Positions 10,771-22,994 of a stretch of 64,000 nt of DNA are shown here, piece after piece. Origin of the DNA: Littorina saxatilis. Its lineage: Eukaryota > Mollusca > Gastropoda > Littorinimorpha > Littorinidae. The stretch spans positions 47,910,720-47,974,719 of the forward strand of contig NC_090254.1 in NCBI RefSeq assembly GCF_037325665.1. Direction: 5' to 3'. A program made the position numbers and the translations under genes. The notes beneath the pieces were generated by a model. That model was not told where the DNA came from. It worked only from the letters and a program-made list of their open reading frames with translations, and did not search any database. Every line of letters begins with the position of its first letter. Positions within the stretch are counted from its first letter, which is position 1.

Positions 10771-12041
10771 CAACGGCATACAAATACATGTGAGAATAAT
10801 GAGTAGGGTTACACAACACGTCCATTGGCGTTCCATTAAGGTCCCCTCCCGATCCCTCCCATTCCCGTGCCGTTCCTTGGTCGATACGGGAACGGGACCT
10901 AGAACGAGGTATGATCCAAACAAAATGATCAAATGTGATTTTCACAGAGACTTTGCCGTATCTGGCCTAAAATACAGCAATCATTAGAACTACTCTCCTC
11001 TTATATCGATGCAAAGTCGCACGTGTCTAAGCCAACCAGAAGAGGCCTTGTGATGGCCTTATTTGGGGTTGCCTTTGTGCTCTGATTTGACGGCTTTTTT
11101 GAGGTCGTGGGAACTTGTTGGCAAAAGGTCTGATTTTCAAAGAGGGTATAACCAGAAATCACAAGGGATGTTATTGAGTCTGAAGAATGGGTGAGGCAAA
11201 ACGTGGATTATTTTGGTCTTTTAGGAATGGATTTACGGCCCTTCTTTTGTGGAGACTGACATTTTCATGACGGAGAAAGGCAGTCTGGGGTTCGCAGTTT
11301 GGTCGCTGACTCCTAAACTCGTCAGTAAGTTTGGGTAAAAAGGTTTCTGCATAGTACGTGACAATTAGTGCTGTTAGTAGACAGAATATCGACAGCAACG
11401 GGACCTTTATGGTTGACAAATACAGCGAATAGCCCTGTTTCTGCTTTGATAAACTTGCTTACAAATGTGGTGCATCTCGTCATTTTGGTCTAGACACGCT
11501 TTGTTTCTGTGTTCTCTGGCACTAAAGTAGAAGGAAACCAAAGTCTCATAATCAGTGACTACAGTAACAACAAATTTGGATCCACTGGGTTTACAACGAT
11601 TGAGCAGCTCGCGTGCAAGAGGACCCTGATGCTCCTTCCGTTCCTCTGTCAGCTAATGAGGCACCCATTTTGCGGCCAGATTTTGAAGCGGAAGATCATT
11701 GAGTAGAATTCTATGGAATGTTCCATATGAAAGTTTAAGTTTTGCACTTTATACCCGCATGTACACTTCTTAATCTTAGTTCTTAAATTTTGACACAGCC
11801 GCTACATTATTCTCGTTTGAAATGCTCTTCGGAAGTTTATTATGCTTGTCAGAGTGATTACCATTTTCCCCAATTTCGATTTCCATTTTCTTTTGTCAGA
11901 TTGGAGAATATCGTACAGCTTTGATTCATGTAAGGAGGTTCGGGGGCTTCGCACCTTCAACTAATATACTCCTACCACAATTGGACCCTTCCCCCCCCCC
12001 CCCTCACCCCACTTGGGTCCGGCCCTGCTTGCGCTGTCCTT
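10771..12041. other. Mostly unassigned; possible membrane-anchor exon on minus
   Basis: No repeat or clear gene was found. On the minus strand, about 11470 to 11171, an open stretch without an ATG encodes LSTIKVPLLSIFCLLTALIV followed by TYYAETFLPKLTDEF. The hydrophobic run resembles the signal anchor of a type II membrane protein such as a Golgi glycosyl- or sulfotransferase. I see no convincing splice sites or continuation, so this is a weak hint. A poly-C run lies at about 11990-12002. Confidence 0.25.
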
Positions 12042-12412
12042 CCAACAACTACAACACATGGTGAAATAATGTGTTCGTAACCAAGATTGTTCTTTCAACA
12101 ACTACAACACATGGTGAAATAATATGTTCGTAGCCAAGATTGTTCTTTTAACAACTACAACACATGGTGAAACAATGTGTTCGTAGCCAAGATTGTCCTT
12201 TCAACAACTACAACATATGGTGAAATAATGTGTTCGTAGCCAAGATTGTCCTTTCAACAACTACAACACATGGTGAAATAATGTGTTCGTAGCCAAGATT
12301 GTCCTTTCAACAACTACAACACATGGTGAAATAATGTGTTCGTAGCCAAGATTGTCCTTTCAACAACTACAACACATGGTGAAATAATGTGTTCGTAGCC
12401 AAGATTGTCCTT
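12042..12412. repeat. Minisatellite, 53 bp unit x7
   Basis: Seven units containing CAACAACTACAACACATGGT and TGTTCGTAGCCAAGATTGT. A single diverged unit of the same sequence occurs at about 28125-28185, so this array expanded from part of a dispersed repeat. Confidence 0.95.
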
Positions 12413-12555
12413 TGCGACAGAAGCTCGGTCACGCTTTACTTTCAAACCACTTTGCTAGTAGCCCTTGCAATTTCGAAAGATATGTTACCTTGAGTTGCTT
12501 AAAAGATATAATATGTTAACAAAGGGAACGTTTAATAATTATGAAAAGAAGATAT

Positions 12556-13738
12556 TCACAAGTAGATCGGCCAACTGGTCTTTATAGTGAACAGACAGAC
12601 GGACAAGTAGATCGGCCAACTGGTCTTTATAGTGAACAGACAGACGGACAAGTAGATCGGTCAACTGGTCTTTATAGTGAACAGACAGACGGACAGGTAG
12701 ATCGGCCAACTGGTCTTTATAGTGAACAGACAGACGGACAAGTAGATCGGCCAACTGGTCTTAATAGTGAACAGACAGACGGACAGGTAGATCGGCCAAC
12801 TGGTCTTTATAGTGAACAGACAGACGGACAGGTAGATCGGCCAACTGGTCTTTATAGTGAACAGACAGACGGACAAGTAGATCGGCCAACTGGTCTTTAT
12901 AGTGAACAGACAGACGGACAAGTAGATGGGCCAACTGGTCTTTATAGTGAACAGACAGACGGACAGGTAGATCGGCCAACTGGTCTTTATAGTGAACAGA
13001 TAGACGGACAAGTAGATCGGCCAACTGGTCTTTATAGTGAACAGACAGACGGACAAGTAGATCGGCCAACTGGTCTTGATAGTGAACAGACAGACGGACA
13101 GGTAGATCGGCCAACTGGTCTTTATAGTGAACAGACAGACGGACAATTAGATCGGCCAACTGGTCTTTATAGTGAACAGACAGACGGACAAGTAGATGGG
13201 CCAACTGGTCTTTATAGTGAACAGACAGACGGACAAGTAGATCGGCCAACTGGTCTTTATAGTGAACAGACAGACGGACAAGTAGATCGGCCAACTGGTC
13301 TTTATAGTGAACAGACAGACGGACAAGTAGATCGGCCAACTGGTCTTTATAGTGAACAGACAGACGGACAAGTAGATCGGCCAACTGGTCTTTATAGTGA
13401 ACAGACAGACGGACAAGTAGATCGGCCAACTGGTCTTTATAGTGAACACACAGACGGACAAGTAGATCGGCCAACTGGTCTTTATAGTGAACAGACAGAC
13501 GGACAAGTAGATCGGCCAACTGGTCTTTATAGTGAACACACAGACGGACAAGTAGATCGGCCAACTGGTCTTTATAGTGAACAGACAGACGGACAAGTAG
13601 ATCGGCCAACTGGTCTGTATAGTGAACAGACAGACGGACAAGTAGATCGGCCAACTGGTCTTTATAGTGAACAGACAGACGGACAAGTAGATCGGCCAAC
13701 TGGTCTTTATAGTGAACAGACAGACGGACAAGTCGGTT
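12556..13738. repeat. Minisatellite, 45 bp unit x26
   Basis: Twenty-six units containing GATCGGCCAACTGGTCTTTA and CAGACAGACGGACA. Because 45 is a multiple of three, one plus frame stays open from an ATG at 12541 to a stop at 13738-13740 and would encode 26 repeats of QVDRPTGLYSEQTDG; two minus frames are also open. Most unit-to-unit changes (for example D to G, Y to N or D, Q to H) are amino-acid changing, which argues against selection on a protein. I treat it as a minisatellite. Related CAGACAGA-rich sequence after a TGGTCT motif occurs inverted at 23200-23330. Confidence 0.93.
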
Positions 13739-13750
13739 AGACACAATAAA

Positions 13751-13832
13751 TCCAAAATCAAAGAGACTGCCAACGTTCCAAAATTCAGAATAAAAAAAAC
13801 AAGAAAGGTAGGTTGTTGGAACGCTTGTTATT
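13751..13832. repeat. Left arm of inverted repeat around the LTR element
   Basis: This 82 bp stretch is repeated, reverse-complemented, at 22995-23076 with a few mismatches (shared core GTTCCAACAACCTACCTTTC). Without the LTR element the arms would be only about 48 bp apart. Confidence 0.85.
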
Positions 13833-13839
13833 CTGGACA

Positions 13840-13844
13840 TTATT
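13840..13844. repeat. Target site duplication TTATT, left
   Basis: TTATT lies immediately outside the left LTR and again at 22954-22958 immediately outside the right LTR. A 5 bp duplication is usual for Ty3/gypsy integrases. Confidence 0.85.
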
Positions 13845-15617
13845 TGACACGTGACGGCTTAACTCCACAAGATTGAGCAATCTTGGGATCACACGCAAAC
13901 ATACACCTCATTCACTAACGCACACCCAAGAAAGTTTACAAGTGGAGACAGACGTCACTATGTATAAAAAGACTAAAGGAACCACACGTAACTTATAAGC
14001 TTTTATATAATAAACACAAATTTATGCACGAAACATCCACACATTTAACGTGTACACTCTACAAATACTACGAAAATTTACAACACATGAATTCACATGA
14101 AATTATCCTGGAACTCCAGTCCTAAGCACCCCCCCTATGGTTAAATAGCCTGTTAGTATACGGCGCTCAATAAGGTCGCATCACCAGATTACACGAACAC
14201 AGACACATGATTTAACCACGACAGAGTACTTAGCTTTTTCGGGATACACAACGCCTCCAAGGCCTCACATGTCCTTCCCTCCTCAGAAGGCCGCAGCTTC
14301 CTGATTCTGACCCCCTAGAAAGGTCCCCGACTGCCTAAGCACGTCGAACCCAGCTCCAGTCCTTCGGAGCTGTTCCCCAGATTCCTAGGCATGTAGAGTT
14401 GACCAGACTCCTTCCTCATGCTGTCTTCTGGTGGTCCTGCGTACACTCTGGGTGGAATCTACTGGTCGGAGTAACCCACGCCGCTCTTCTTGCGTTGCTG
14501 TGAGCCGTAGTCGCCTCCTGACAGCGTCCCATCTGTCCAGATCTCAACGCCTTCACGTAAACATACGTCCCTCCTCCGTTCTCTCTCCGGCCAACTGCAT
14601 GTAAATACAATCAGCACGTTAATACTGAACAATAACATCCCTAGCTACCTGGCGTGTATCGATGGTTGTGTTAGTGTTCATCGGTGATGCAAACCTTTAG
14701 CGCATCATACCGATGGACATCAAGATCGAAACTTTACACCAAGTAACCATGTATGGAAAAGGATAATTATTTAATACATTAGCTATACAACGGGCTTTAC
14801 AATATAGATTCATAGTTTGCTTAAACCTATAAACTTATTGTATTTATCATGACCATATACGCCATGTGATATGTTACAAATAACTGGACAAACGTTCACT
14901 AAATGTTAGATTGTGGTATCCAACTTTAACATTACATTACGCAACCACAATTGCATGACACAACACCCATATCCCCACATGTATGATAACTCCCCGCGTA
15001 ATATTACACACTATAATATGAAGGTATAAAACAACATGCTCAATAACATAAGGATACAAAAGTTGTCGGAAAGTAGACCGCCATCTTGTATAAAATGTGA
15101 TATTCCGTGTAAACGAATATTTAACAGTTATGTGCAAATAATTACACACATATAATTCCACTGTATGTTCACTGCATACCACTTCCAAACAAGCATTAAT
15201 ATACATGTAAATCCCGAGGCTCCCTATACGAATAGGTAGTAATGGGCCGGTCGATGTAATTCTCATATTTCCCGTGCACATTCCCACGGACATAAACACG
15301 CTTCAAAATCACCGTGTCCCACAATATTACAACACTACTGAAACATAAACACAAACAAAACAAACATTAGACAACGACATCTACTCAGCCACAGCAATTC
15401 GAAACAATAGTCCACCCGCCAAGTCAATGACAACGCTCACCGTAAAAAACCGCCGGGTGATGGAGTACTCGCGCCCGCCAGTACGTCTGCAACCGTACCG
15501 TTGACTCTCTCGGGTAGCACTGAACCAAAACCGTGCTAGTTCGCTGACGGGGTGCCAAAGTGTATTCGTACACCGCTGACCCGGACTATGTTAATTCTTC
15601 TCTTACTAAATAGCCTA

Positions 15618-15972
15618 ACGGACTGGGTGGCCGAGTGGTAACGCACTTGCGCTCGGAAGCGAGAGGTTGCGTGTTCAGGCAGGGTCAGGCCGCAATTTTC
15701 TCCCCCCTTTCCTAACCTAGGTGGTGGGTTCAAGTGCTAGTCTTTCGGATGAGACGAAAAACCGAGGTCCCTTCGTGTACACTACATTGGGGTGTGCACG
15801 TTAAAGATCCCACGATTGACAAAAGGGTCTTTCCTGGCAAAATTGTATTGGCATAGATAAAAATGTCCATCAAATACCCGTGGGACTTGGAATAAAGGAA
15901 AAAAAAATTCCATCTCACACGGCATTAAGTCTCAGGTAACATGAATACACGCAGGTAACATGAATACACGCA
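15618..15972 (+). mobile_element. tRNA-derived SINE inserted in one LTR
   Basis: The sequence is absent from the other LTR, where CCTA and TAGATACGC are directly adjacent. It begins with a Ser/Leu-type tRNA-like head (GGGTGGCCGAGTGGTAACGC) and carries the body GTGCACGTTAAAGATCCCAC...GGGTCTTTCCTGGCAAAATTG, which recurs at 39597-39877. It ends in a doubled 19 bp block starting AGGTAACATGAATACACGC. No target duplication is visible when compared with the empty LTR. It was inserted after the LTR element integrated. Confidence 0.85.
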
Positions 15973-16133
15973 TAGATACGCTATAATATAATTTATGCAT
16001 TACACTATATTATCTTACCAGGTGAAATGAACATTATTTAATTTGCACGACTGTGCCCAACAAATATTTACAAACTTTCGTTTTCTGCAGCTTGACCTGG
16101 TTTGTTCACCGCGCGTTACCGGGTGACTATAGC

Positions 16134-16170
16134 TTCTTCTTCTTCTTCGTCGTTCACTAGATGGAGATGA
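16134..16170 (-). mobile_element. 37 bp LINE-tail insertion within the LTR
   Basis: A 37 bp insert is flanked by the perfect 10 bp direct repeat TGACTATAGC (16124-16133 and 16171-16180). On the minus strand it ends GAACGACGAAGAAGAAGAA, the same 3' tail as the LINE at 28746-30311. The identical insert is in the other LTR (22678-22714), so it was part of the LTR before this copy was made. Confidence 0.85.
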
Positions 16171-16429
16171 TGACTATAGCCCGTTCCACGATACGGACAC
16201 AAACTTGCAAATACGCGAAGTTACAGGCGTAAAGCATCTCACATCCCACACGCATACATTCTACAATAGTGTTTGGACTCCAATGCTTATGTTGTAAATA
16301 ACACAATTATTATATACACTCAAACATATAACAATTACATCATCTCGTGTATCTACAAAAAGCCTGTTTAAGCTTCTTCTGCATCTCTAAAACCTCGGGT
16401 TGTGACACACCTCCATCACCAGCTCGAAC

Positions 16430-19400
16430 TAACGGTAACCACCAACAGTGAGCACCCTATATATCAAGAGCAACCCGACTCATGAAGTCAGCGTCCACGT
16501 TGTTCACTCCTTTGATGGTCTGCACTCGGAAAGAATAAGCTTGCAACTGCAGAGCCCATCTCGTCAACCTCCCGTTGTGTGGTCTTACCTGCTGCAGGTA
16601 CTCATTTTTCCATCGGGCTTCTTGATCAAGACCAATGGAGCACTATAGGGCGACGCACAAGGCTCTATAACGCCTAGCTTCAACATGTCTTGCACTTCCT
16701 TCCTTATGCAATCCATGGCCACGTGAGGCAATGGGTACTGCCTCACTCGCACTGGTGTATCTTCGAGGACGGTGATTTCACATTCCTCAAGATTTGTAGT
16801 GCGAGGAAGATCGGTGAATTGGTTCTCAAACTCAATCGTCAAATCCCTCAGCTCTTGTTGTTTTTGGGCGGGTAACGCGTCATTGATGCTAACATCTTTG
16901 GGTCCCTCTCCCGCTTCTAATGGCACTAATGGAATGGTGTTCTGTCCTGCTGAGACTTCAGGCACTTCTTCCAGTTCCTCTTCTTCCAGCACCACTCCTA
17001 CAACCGCTGGGATCTCTCTCCTCCTGACGTATCTCTTCAAGAGGTTGACGTGGAATAATTTCTTTTTACTCCCCACTTGAATCCGGTAGTCGTTCATGCC
17101 GCATCGCTCCTTGATGACGTAAGGTCCACGCCAAGCGATTTCCAGCTTGTTCTTTTTCATTGGAAGAAGCAGCAACACCTCATCTCCTTCCTTGAATTGT
17201 CTGTCTTCTGCCTTCCTGTCCGCTGCCCTTGCGTATCGCTCTGTCGCCTTCCCGAGGTTTTCTCTGGCAATCCTGCATGTCTCCTCAACTCGATTCCGCA
17301 GGTCCACAACGTACTCGGCAGTGGTTCTCACTTCTTGGTCTGTCTCTTCCTTGGTCCACAGCTTCCGTAATACCTGCATAGGTCCCCTCACAGTTCGCCC
17401 ATAGAGTAGTTCAAACGGTGAGAATTTTAACGACTCCTGAGGAACTTCCCTATATGCAAACAAACACGCCGGAATGAACCTGTCCCATTCCTTGGGTTGC
17501 TCCTGGCAGAGTCGTTTCAGCATCTGTTTCAGCGTACCATTGAAACGTTCAACTAGACCATTGCATTGTGCGTGGTATGGAGTTGTGTACATTCCATGTA
17601 CTGACATCAGGTTGTACACCTCCTGCATCATTTCGCTCTTGAACTGGGTACCGTTATCTGACAACACTTTTTCAGGTATGCCCACTCTGGTCCAGTTCTC
17701 CCACAACGCTTCCGCCACATGTGGTGTATCGATTTTCTTGAGAGGGGTTGCTTCAGGATACCGGGTGGCATAGTCTACTGTTACCAGTATGAATCGGTGT
17801 CCTCGGTCTGACGGCGGATGAATCGGCCCTATGATGTCCACCGCTACCTGCTTGAACGGGACATCGATCAACGGCATTCTTTCCAATGGTACTGGCTTCA
17901 CTTTCCCTTTTGCCGTAGTTCTCTGGCAAGCGTCACATGATGCCACGTATCGTCTGATGTCGGGGCACATACCAGGCCAATAGAATTCTGTCCATATCCT
18001 ATTCCTGGTTCTCGTTCCCCCTAGGTGTCCTGCCATGGGTGCATCGTGAGCTAATCTCATCACCTCATTCTGGAACTCACTGGGCACCACTAACTGTCGG
18101 TGATCCACTCCATCTGCACCTGAGTATTCTCTGTACAACAAAGCTTTACGTATCACGAATCGAACGTTCCCGGTTCCTTGTTGACGCCATGGCTTCTTTT
18201 CCACCGCCAACTCGCGCACACGTTTTAGGTGTGGATCCTCTTCTTGTGCTTGAGCCATTTCAGCACAGGTCCTTTGTGCCAAGGGGACTCCATTAATCTT
18301 CAATGTTAGATTCCCTCTCTCATCCCTCCTTGCTTGTCCTCGTGTCTGAACTGCTGCGCACAAAGATGGAATTACATGTTTCTTTCCGTACACCGGAACT
18401 CTCACTTCCTTTCCATTTGGCAGGACCATGTAGTTTCCTATCAATACAGGAATTGCCATATTCTGAATAGCGACAGCTTCCACGTTTCCTACAAACACCG
18501 AAGATTCTAACTTCACGATGGCTATGGGAGCCTGTACTGTTCCCTGCTCTTCAAACACTCCTGACACTTCTCTTGTCCTGTTTGTGTACGTAGCCGGGTC
18601 GATGAGGTCAGCGCTAACACACAGCATTGGGCTTCCCGTGTCACGTATGGCTACCACTGCCTTCCCGTTCACCCTAACTGTCATGTCGAAAGTTTCTCCC
18701 TGAGTACGACGATCACACTTCCCACATAACCCTGAATGGATCTTGTAATTCGCTTCTACCTCCCGCATCAAGAAAACTTCTCTCACTGCCGTCTCCTCCG
18801 GTTCTGGACTGATGATAAGGGTTATTCCTGGACAGTTCCTCTTGACATGTCCGAACTTATGACATTTGTGACATTGTATGCCTGCCCCATACATTTCTCC
18901 GCCACCCCTCGGCTTCCCCGCTTCCGGGCAATTCCTTATGAAATGATCCCCTCCACATCCGAAACATTTGACAGTACTATCTTTTACCCTTTGTCCCTGG
19001 GTAAGTTGCACCTTACTGTCTGTCTTCCCATTGTTTCCTTTATCTTGGTTTTTCCCCCCTTTCTGTGATGAGTCGAAACCAGGACGTGCATCCACGAAAC
19101 ATTGAGCTTGCTCAACTGAATCAGCTACATTGGTGGCTTTGGACTGTCGAATGAACGTAGCGACAGACTGCGGGATGCCAGTAAGCAACTGTTCCAAAAG
19201 AACCAGGTCGAAGAGGTCCTTGTAAGTTCGTTGTTTTTCCGCTAGGTCCATCCAACTGTGCAGGTACCGCGTTATCCGGCTCACGTAGGTTGAAAACGCT
19301 TCTTCGCTCTTCCTTCTTGCTGCCCTGAACGATTCTGCTGTACACCGGAATCCTCTCAGTAACTCTTTCTTCACTAACTGGTAATCTCGAGCGTCCTCCT

Positions 19401-20193
19401 TCGACATATCCCCAATCAAGGTCGTCGCTTTCACGTTGAGTTTGGTACTCACGCGTCTCGCCCATGTTGTCTGGTCCCAGTCTAACTCCTCTGCGAATCT
19501 CTCGAATTTGGTAAGATAAGCTTCTATATCCTCCTTGTTCTCGTCGAATGCAGGAAGTGTTACTTTGGTAGATTCTACCATTCCATCCCTCGCCTTCTGA
19601 TGAGCTCGTTGATTATTTGCCCTTTGTTCCTCTAATCGTTCTGCGTGCCTCTGTGCTTCATCTTGAAGTTTCTTCATCTCATCGATTCTTTCAGACTCCA
19701 TTCTTTCCATACGTTGAACTTTGGCCTCCTCAAAGTCACGCTGCTTTTGGGCCTCTTCACGTGCTTCTCCCAGTTTCTTTTCCTCCATCTCACGCTGCTT
19801 CTGGGCTATACTCTCCTCGAACTCGCGTTGCTTCTGAGCTTCCACCCGTGCTTCTTCCAGCTTCCTTTCCTCCATCGCCAATTTCTTCTTCTCTAAGCTC
19901 AACCTCTCCTTGTTGGCCCGTACGTCCTCTATCTCCTTTATCTTAGCGTCGGCGAATGCTCGAAGACTATCTCCCTTCAACTCCATCTGCGTTCCTAAAG
20001 TCATGAACTTCTGGTAGTACGTAATGGACTCCCCTTCTTCACGTCCTGGACTATGTAGAAGCTTCTCTCGAGTTGATTTTGCCTTCCTCATGAGTTCAGA
20101 TGTAACTAATCCGGTTAAACTATCAGTCGGCACGTCCTGTGACCTAAGTCGCCCTGACACCGGAGAATCCACACTATCACCTCCCGTCGCCAT
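16430..20193 (-). pseudogene. gag-pol coding region of the Gmr1-like fossil
   Basis: Read from the likely start MATGGDSVDSP (20193), the parts in order are: a charged coiled-coil Gag N-terminus (about 100 residues of KEE/QRE repeats), the Gag core, two CCHC zinc knuckles (CFGCGGDHFIRNC and CHKCHKFGHVKRNC), an aspartic protease with DTG in VVAIRDTGSPML, then an integrase with H2C2 zinc finger (HDAPMAGHLGG...CDACQ) and a core with VDIIGP, LSDNGTQF and NGLVERFNGTLKQ. A GPY/F-like stretch (WRGPYVIKERCGMNDYRIQV) follows. Only after that comes the start of a reverse transcriptase (YPLPHVAMDCIRKEVQDMLK) and, near 16.45 kb, an RNase H end (RWALQLQAYSF). The order PR-IN-RT is the striking point. The region is broken (at least one break) and not every domain is whole. 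Confidence 0.85.
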
Positions 20194-20723
20194 TTCAGAT
20201 GAAAACGCGCTACTTGAACAAATATTTGCATGCACGCGAAAGGAAAACGCATCAAACTGCGTACCGAAGCCCACCGAGAAATCGGACGAAATCCGCGTAA
20301 GTTATTGACATTTGGTTATACTTTACCACAATCAATAGCCACATAGCCTTAGCGTAATACCGGAATGAAACTTTACTTTAACCGAATCCGAATATAGAAT
20401 ACATGCGTATTTGCTAGTTCGATCTGCTTCAGTGGCGCCGTCTGACTTTAACGGATGGACTAAAGATGAATCCTTTGTGGCTAAGTAACCCAACACCTCT
20501 CAACCGCTGAGAGATGTCCAGTCCCCTCCAACCACCCACGGGATGTCTAAACAGTCACCACATTTCAAATCAAACGGTCACCACTACCTCACACAAACCA
20601 ACAAACACCACACACAAACTATGCCAACAACACAAACAAACACAACAACAAACAAATTTGGTTCCAAAAAATAAATAACTAAAGGGTCCCAGAGCTTCAC
20701 CTCGAAAGCATATCACTCATGGG

Positions 20724-20741
20724 TCCCCGGCATCTCCACCA
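20724..20741 (-). promoter_or_regulatory. Primer-binding site, tRNA-Ala-like
   Basis: One base inside the 5' LTR, the plus strand reads TCCCCGGCATCTCCACCA. From memory, this equals the 3' end of animal tRNA-Ala including CCA, so the minus strand would pair with that tRNA over 18 bases to prime reverse transcription. The identification of the tRNA is recalled, not searched. Confidence 0.7.
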
Positions 20742-20742
20742 T

Positions 20743-22953
20743 TGACACGTGACGACTTAACTCCACAAGATTGAGCAATCTTGGGATCACACGCAAACAT
20801 ACACCTCACTCACTAACGCACACCCAAGAAAGTTTACAAGTGGAGACAGACATCACTATGTATAAAAAGACTAAAGGAACCACATGTAACTTGCAAGCTT
20901 TATATAATAAACACAAATATATGCACGAAACATCCACACATTTAACGTGTACACTCTACAAATACTACGAAAATTGACGACACATGGATTCACATGAAAT
21001 TATCCTGGAACTCCAGTCCTAAGCACCCCCCCCTATGGTTAAATAGCCTGTTAGTATACGGCGCTCAATAAGGTCGCATCACCAAATTACACGAACACAG
21101 ACACATGATTTAACCACGACAGAGTACTTAGCTTTTTCGGGATACACAACGCCCACCAAGGCCTCACATGTCCTTCCCTCATCAGAAGGCCGCAGCTTCC
21201 TGATTCTGACCCCCTAGAAAGGTCCCCGACTGCCTAAGCACGTCGAACCCAGCTCCAGTCCTTCGGAGCTGTTCCCCAGATTCCTAGGCATGTAGAGTTG
21301 ACCAGACTCCTTCCTCATGCTGTCTTCTGGTGGTCCTGCGTACACTCTGGGTGGAGTCTACTGGTCGGAGTAACCCACGCCGCTCTTCTTGCGTTGCTGT
21401 GAGCCGTAGTCGCCTCCTGACAGCGTCCCATCTGTCCAGATCTCGACGCCTTCACGTAAACATACGTCCCTCCTCCGTTCTCTCTCCGGCCAACTGCATG
21501 TAAATACAATCAGCACGTTAATACTGAACAATAACATCCCTAGCTACCTGGCGTGTATCGATGGTTGTGTTAGTGTTCATCGGTGATGCAAACCTTTAGC
21601 GCATCATACCGATGGACATCAAGATCGAAACTTTACACCAAGTAACCATGTATGGAAAAGGATGATTATTTAATACATTAGCTATACAACGGGCTTTACA
21701 ATATAGATTCATAGTTTGCTTAAACCTATAAACTTATTGTATTTATCATGACCATATACGCCATGTGATATGTTACAAATAACTGGACAAACGTTCACTA
21801 AATGTTAGATTGTGGTATCCAACTTTAACATTACATTACGCAACCACAATTGCATGACACAACACCCATATCCCCACATGTATGATAACTCCCCGCGTAA
21901 TATTACACACTATAATATGAAGGTATAAAACAACATGCTCAATAACATAAGGATACAAAAGTTGTCGGAAAGTAGACCGCCATCTTGTATAAAATGTGAT
22001 ATTCCGTGTAAACGAATATTTAACAGTTATGTGCAAATAATTACACACATATAATTCCACGGTATGTTCACTGCATATCACTTCCAAACATGCAGTAATA
22101 TACATGTAAATCCCTAGGCTCCCTATACGAATAGGTAGTAATGGGCCGGTCGATGTAATTCTCATATTTCCCGTGCACATTCCCACGGACATAAACACGC
22201 TTCAAAATAACCGTGTCCCCCAATATTACAAAACTACTGAAACATAAGCACAAACAAAACAAACATTAGACAACGACATCTACTCAGCCACAGCAATTCG
22301 AAACAATAGTCCACCCGCCAAGTCAATGACAACGCTCACCGTAAAAAACCGCCGGGTGATGGAGTACTCGCGCCCGCCAGTACGTCTGCAACCGTACCGT
22401 TGACTCTCTCGGGTAGCACTGAACCAAAACCGTGCTAGTTCGCTGACGGGGTGCCAAAGTGTATTCGTACACCGCTGACCCGGACTATGTTAATTCTTCT
22501 CTTACTAAATAGCCTATAGATACGCTATAATATAATTTATGCATTACACTATATTATCTTACCAGGTGAAATGAACATTATTTAATTTGCACGACTGTGC
22601 CCAACAAATATTTACAAACTTTCGTTTTCTGCAGCTTGACCTGGTTTGTTCACCGCGCGTTACCGGGTGACTATAGCTTCTTCTTCTTCTTCGTCGTTCA
22701 CTAGATGGAGATGATGACTATAGCCCGTTCCACGATTCGGACACCAAACTTGCAAATACGCGAAGTTACAGGCGTAAAGCATCTCACATCCCACACGCAT
22801 ACATTCTACAATAGTGTTTGGACTTCAATGCTTATGTTGTAAATAACACAATTATTATATACACTCAAACATATAACAATTACATCATCTCGTGTATCTA
22901 CAAAAAAGCCTGTTTAAGCTTCTTCTGCATCTCTAAAACCTCGGGTTGTGACA
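20743..22953 (-). repeat. LTR (5' LTR of the minus-strand element)
   Basis: A 2,211 bp partner of 13845-16407 without the SINE, with the same TGACACGTGACG and GTTGTGACA ends. It contains the same 37 bp LINE-tail scar at 22678-22714. Confidence 0.92.
22678..22714 (-). mobile_element. 37 bp LINE-tail insertion, second LTR copy
   Basis: Same insert and same TGACTATAGC duplication (22668-22677 and 22715-22724) as at 16134-16170. Confidence 0.8.
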
Positions 22954-22958
22954 TTATT
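22954..22958. repeat. Target site duplication TTATT, right
   Basis: Matches 13840-13844. Confidence 0.85.
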
Positions 22959-22994
22959 ATTACTTGTTATTGCCTGTTATTGTATTGTGTTGTC

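Larger units (their letters stand above)
13845..16407 (-). repeat. LTR (3' LTR of the minus-strand element)
   Basis: Starts TGACACGTGACGGC and ends GGGTTGTGACA in plus orientation. It is 2,563 bp, longer than its partner because a 355 bp SINE sits at 15618-15972. LTRs of 2.2 kb are long for this class. Small open frames inside both LTRs (for example 14416-14610 and 14937-15299) are duplicated with them and are not supported as genes. Confidence 0.92.
13845..22953 (-). mobile_element. LTR retrotransposon fossil, Gmr1-like Ty3/gypsy
   Basis: A 9.1 kb element with two long terminal repeats (13845-16407 and 20743-22953), TG...CA ends, a TTATT target duplication and a primer-binding site next to the 5' LTR (minus orientation). 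The coding part on the minus strand holds Gag, zinc knuckles, protease, integrase and then reverse transcriptase/RNase H traces. Integrase before reverse transcriptase is the arrangement of the Gmr1-like group, not of ordinary Ty3/gypsy. Leaving out a SINE inserted in one LTR, I count by eye about 30 substitutions over 2.2 kb, or roughly 1.3% LTR divergence, so the insertion is fairly young. It is broken, with at least one break in pol. Confidence 0.9.

Noticed and set aside
14937-15299. 120-codon minus frame duplicated at 21836-22198
   Set aside because: It lies inside both LTRs and is duplicated with them. No recognisable domain; probably chance.
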